The position numbers were made by a program, and so were the translations under genes. A DNA stretch of 64,000 bases from Spirodela intermedia. Taxonomy: Eukaryota; Streptophyta; Magnoliopsida; Alismatales; Araceae. Position 1 is the first letter of the stretch. Every line of letters begins with the position of its first letter. A model generated the notes under the pieces. That model worked only from the letters and a program-made list of their open reading frames with translations, was not told the origin of the DNA and did not search any database. Shown here in pieces: positions 60,148 to 64,000 of this stretch. The stretch covers positions 6,450,424 through 6,514,423 of the forward strand of contig LR746267.1 of assembly GCA_902729315.2 (NCBI GenBank), given 5' to 3'.

Positions 60148-61303
60148 ATGGAAACTTCTTTGGATATGTCATTGGATGATATGATAAAAAATAGAAACAT
60201 TGGCGTAAGAGGGAGAGGTCGTGGACGTGGCCGGGGCTGGGTTCGAGGGCGAGGTGGTCCATCTCGTGGACGAGCAGTTGGGATGCTCCATCAAGGATTT
60301 CTGAGTGTGAATACTCGTCCATCAGCTTACAAGACTGCCAAGGCAAGCCAAAAATCATTAATATTTTTTGCATTTGTTCAAGAAACTGCAATGCTATAGA
60401 AACACGTAAATGGAAGGGAGGATTACTATCTTCTTGGAAACTTGGCAAGCTCAATGAAAGGCATTTTGACTGTGAGAATTGGGTTTCTAGTGTGTTGAAT
60501 TCATGACTTGCACTTCATAAAAAAAATGAAGCACGACAGATGGATTCTCGAAATCCAAGTGGATGCTGAATGGGGATCGCAAGGAATGGTCCTGCAGTGT
60601 GATATTTCGGCATTGTGGACCTTAAGTTGGTTAGATTCTTATGGATTTTCATGCCAAGGAGCTTTTGGGTTACACCTCTGTCAGAACTGGAATCTCACCA
60701 TTGTCTCTGATCAGCATTTGCCTATTGGGAGGACTCTCTACTACCATCTGTTAGCTGTGTGCTTCATTTGAAATTAGTTAATTTTTTGAAACTGGGCTAC
60801 AAGAACTTCAACAGTAGTGACTACTAGAGTAGTAAAGCTTTATGTTACTGTTATGAAAATTTTATGACCTCTAAACTCCAGAAGAATGTGGAGTTGATCC
60901 TGTTTCGTGATTCTGTGCTAACACGTTCTTCTGCCAATATGGATGTTCTTCGCCCATACATAGTCTTTCAGCAGAGCAACGGACTTGATACGGCGACCTG
61001 ATCTGTTTAATGATAGCATGATTGCCGCTGGACTTAGAGGAGTTGAAACTGGCACAAAACTATATGTTTCCAACTTGGACTATGGTGTGTCCAACGAAGA
61101 TATAAAGGTGTGTTGGTCGGAGCAGCTAAACTATCCCATCATGCTATTTCGTACATTGAAGTTGTTTCCTCCATGTCGGGGATCCTGAAGATCTGAAAAG
61201 CAGTTCTTTTGCCTTTGTTTGGGTTTCAAATCAGGAGTTATTTTCCGAGCTTGGCGAGCTGAGGAGGAGCACACTACACTATGATAGGAATGGCCGTTCA
61301 AGT
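60148..61303 (+). CDS. ALY/REF mRNA-export adaptor (THO complex subunit 4), 5' part only
   Basis: ALY proteins couple the THO/TREX complex to the nuclear export receptor and bind mRNA in the nucleus. Exons seen: 60148-60342, 60964-61107, 61235-61303, all phase 0, encoding 136 residues. The N-terminus carries the UAP56-binding motif (LDMSLDDMIKNR) and an Arg-Gly box (RGRGRGRGRG). The linker is SVNTRPSAYKTAK then SFSRATDLIRRPDLF. The RRM opens with TGTKLYVSNLDYGVSNEDIK (RNP2 is LYVSNL) and continues ELFSELGELRRSTLHYD. The remaining RRM half and C-terminal box are not found before the window ends, so an intron longer than 2.6 kb is implied. The first coding intron has a GC donor (CCAAG|GCAAGC). 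A leader exon near 59095-59370 spliced to about 60105 is likely. Cleanest reading: incomplete at the window edge; a broken gene is the alternative. Confidence 0.8.
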
Positions 61304-64000
61304 GTAAGTTCTGTCATTTTACTATGTTTACAGTTGTATTGGCAGCTCAATGTATTGGCAGAATCTTTTTGTAATGACCCCTCAGCAACATTGTTCATTT
61401 ACTCCAATTATCCTTTTCAGTTTTAAAAGAGAAATAAAATAATAGCATTTCATTGACAGAAAACCTGAGCATATTACCATGCTCCCTCAAATAGCTTATT
61501 GTGGGAGTAGTTGCAGTGCCGTGGAACCATTTCAATACTCCATCTATGCTCGAAGTGGACAGCGAATAATTTGTTTTGGATGCATCTGACGGCTAAATAT
61601 TTGTCTTATGATTTATCGCTTATCATTTGCTGCTTGAATTAAAGGTTTTCAGCAATTGACCTGAATTTGTTCTTCCACTTTCTACATAACTTCTTTCTTC
61701 CTCTCCGCTATTACCTCATCTTTATTCAGCATAAGCAGTTGTCTGCGTACTACTTAGAGGAATCTTTCTTGTATCTGACAGGGAAGATTTCGTAGCTCTG
61801 CAAAAATGAAAATGGTTGAATTCTCCTTTTCAATTTCATTGTCTGTTGATCATCCTAAAAAGATTTGAAGTTCAGCTGTGTTATCTTGGACAGAACCAGC
61901 TTTTTTCCTGGTCATCTTAATGGGCCGGCACGTACTTCAGAGACAGACCATTGGCCCATATCATGGATTTGTTCCTTACATCCTGTTTCCGTGATCCTAT
62001 GTCGGTCTTTGGTCAAGTTGATGTCATGACGGTAAAAAATTCTTCTGATTTTCTTTCTGCTGAACTCCTCTCAGTCGGATCTCAATTTAACTTCTCCCCA
62101 TTTCTACAATTTCACTAACATATTTAAACGGAAGACATTTTTATAGCCTATGAAACGCTGTCCACTGATTGTCTCACAAAAAGATGGCACGTTATTTAAT
62201 CCATAAGGTTAATAATGTCTTTAAACCTTAGAAGTACTATAATTATCTTGAACTGTCAGTTTTCACCACTCACGTACAACGTAATAAGCAAACAATGATA
62301 TTTACGCAGCTGCGTCACCACTTTAGAGGGAGATGAGCTTGAAACTTTACTACTTATTTGCTATATTTTATTTTGAAGGACTAAGTGGAGTTTGGGTGCC
62401 TAATAGATTAAAATATTATCCTCAGATTCTGTTTTCCAGAACTATCGATAGAAGTCGTAGGTTAGCTTCATCTTGGTGCCCAATTTCCTTTTATATAGAA
62501 CATTGCATTCCCTCTTTTTTTTTTTAATGACTGGAGATGATGCCTTAACTTCTATTCTGAGATTTTCTTGAAACAGTGTCTTCGATCAGTGAACTCCATG
62601 ACTAGTTGGTTTAAAATTAAATGGAGGAGTTGGGTTTTGATTTCATTCTTGTCCTGCTGTGCCTTTTCGTTAGCTGACGTGGCGTCATGAAAAATCTTTC
62701 CATGTTGCTTCGCTATATGAGATGTTGCTGCACTGGAGCGTTCTTCACTTAAACCGAATTCCGTAAGGGATTGTTTCAACCCCAACTTTTACTCCTTTTT
62801 TCCTCCGTTCCTCGGATGGCTACAGATCAATTGGCCCAGTGGATCCTTCGCTTGGCACCATAAAATGTTTTCTTACAGTTGATGATGCCTCAAATGCTCC
62901 TGAGATCATCCTTTTATGACTTTTGTCCTGAGCTTGTAGAAAGTGCGACAAACGCACTTCTCTACTAATCATGTTTTCCTTAATACCACTTGATCACCAA
63001 ATACTTCTCATTGTGTCATATCATTTGTCTTTCTCGAAGGCATATAATATCATGCCTAGGGGCCTTTGGGTGGAAGGTGGTCAGAGAAAAAATGTTGGAG
63101 CTATTGAGCCCACTCCATTAAATTTTGCAGGAATTGACGAACTCTGATTTGATTTAATCCTGAAATATATTGTGTAAGATATACGGGGAAAACAGAGGTG
63201 ACATGTCTTACCTATAGCATATGGAAGTATCAACGTAATTTATTTCTCCATCAATACTTTATCTTCCTCTGGTCTCCACTTACCAATACTGTTAATGTCC
63301 TAAAAAAAAGCAGAGGATTAGAGTGATCCACCACTTACCAGGCATCGGAACGTTGAATAGTCTGCTGTTCTAGAAAGGCATCTTTGTTCGCAGCATTTGA
63401 ACAAAGGTCCCAGTAGGAGTTCACATGTTCTTTGCCACCACCATATGGTGAGAAAGTAGTCTGGACAGCTAAGGTGTCTAGGATACCAATGCAAGGTTTG
63501 CGAAATGCAAATTTACATTCATAAACAGGGACTCAAAAAATGGTAGACAATAATAAACTAATATTTATGTTCAATGTAAGTTTGAAGGATGTGAATAATT
63601 TGACATCAGAATATGACACCTGTATCGTGTGGTTTTATCATTATTTTTACATATTATTTGTAACTTATGTAATAATTAATTTATTTTCATGAGACTGATC
63701 CTCATCTGGACGTCACCTAATGTCAGACCTTGTCAGCTAAACAGTAAGTCGGTGATTCACCTCCTAGACTGTCTTAAAAACCTCAATTGTTCCCGGTTTA
63801 CACCAGAACAAGTCGTCCCAATTCATAAAAGAGCTTTATTTCCAACATGTACATTGATCTTCCCTTTGGACTATATTTGCTTTCATCCTTGACTAAAATC
63901 CTTACGTGATTCGGCTTTATGTCATTTTAGAACCATTGAATTCCGAATGAAAATCAGCCGCAAATTTCTCTCATTGACCTGTTATATATATGCCTCTCTT
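61304..64000. other. Probable long intron of the ALY-like gene (to the window edge)
   Basis: AT-rich sequence with no sign of the expected next RRM exon (AEVVFSRR-type motif) on the plus strand and no clear gene on the minus strand. It may contain retroelement debris that lengthened the intron. Confidence 0.45.

Noticed and set aside
60971-60976. Acceptor CAG at 60971 or 60974 for ALY exon 2
   Set aside because: Both break the frame with the phase-0 donor at 60342; the TAG acceptor ending at 60963 restores SFSRATDL as in ALY relatives.

Overview
This is nuclear DNA from a flowering plant. Genes are split by many short introns, the proteins belong to plant families (subtilase, NFXL1, plastid DnaJ, subfamily III LRR receptor kinase, ALY), promoters carry plant telo-box and site II (GGCCCA) motifs, and decayed Ty1/copia and Ty3/gypsy elements fill the AT-rich gaps. 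GC-rich coding exons set in AT-rich intergenic DNA fit a monocot or an early-diverging angiosperm, but I cannot fix the species.

Layout. 1-1369 is the promoter side of a complete 11-exon subtilisin-like protease gene (1370-5001, +). An old Ty1/copia element in minus orientation begins only about 24 bp after that stop codon (about 5026-10200). It is followed by a broken minus-strand Ty3/gypsy element (about 10900-13150) and a pair of pyrimidine-rich, LTR-like direct repeats (13.3-15.2 kb). A gene-dense block follows: INO80 complex subunit B (17174-19243, +), convergent with intronless NFXL1 (19636-22905, -), which is head-to-head with VAC14 (23754-33044, +, 20 exons). Next is a chloroplast-type DnaJ protein with an unusual C-terminal hydrophobic tail (33833-47062, +, 11 exons), whose introns hold two families of degenerate minisatellite.

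The right third is a head-to-tail tandem duplication of a unit made of the DnaJ 3' end plus an LRR receptor kinase. Copy 1 keeps the functional DnaJ last exon, was split by a plus-strand copia element (about 47.4-51.85 kb), and has a kinase gene that lost its signal peptide, LRRs and membrane span but keeps an open frame of 348 residues (52485-53795). Copy 2 has a dead copy of the DnaJ last exon (about 54706-54837) followed by a complete RLK902-like receptor kinase (55904-58282). The adjacency of this DnaJ type with RLK902 matches, as I recall it, Arabidopsis At3g17830/At3g17840. The window ends inside an ALY/REF mRNA-export adaptor gene (60148-61303 and beyond).

All multi-exon models were built by eye from splice sites, and the exon phases close without a frameshift in every one. 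Three introns (subtilase intron 1, DnaJ intron 6, ALY coding intron 1) use GC-AG rather than GT-AG sites. The genes are not an operon or pathway. They are mostly housekeeping functions (chromatin remodelling, phosphoinositide control, plastid folding, mRNA export) next to an immune-type receptor locus with a W-box-rich promoter.
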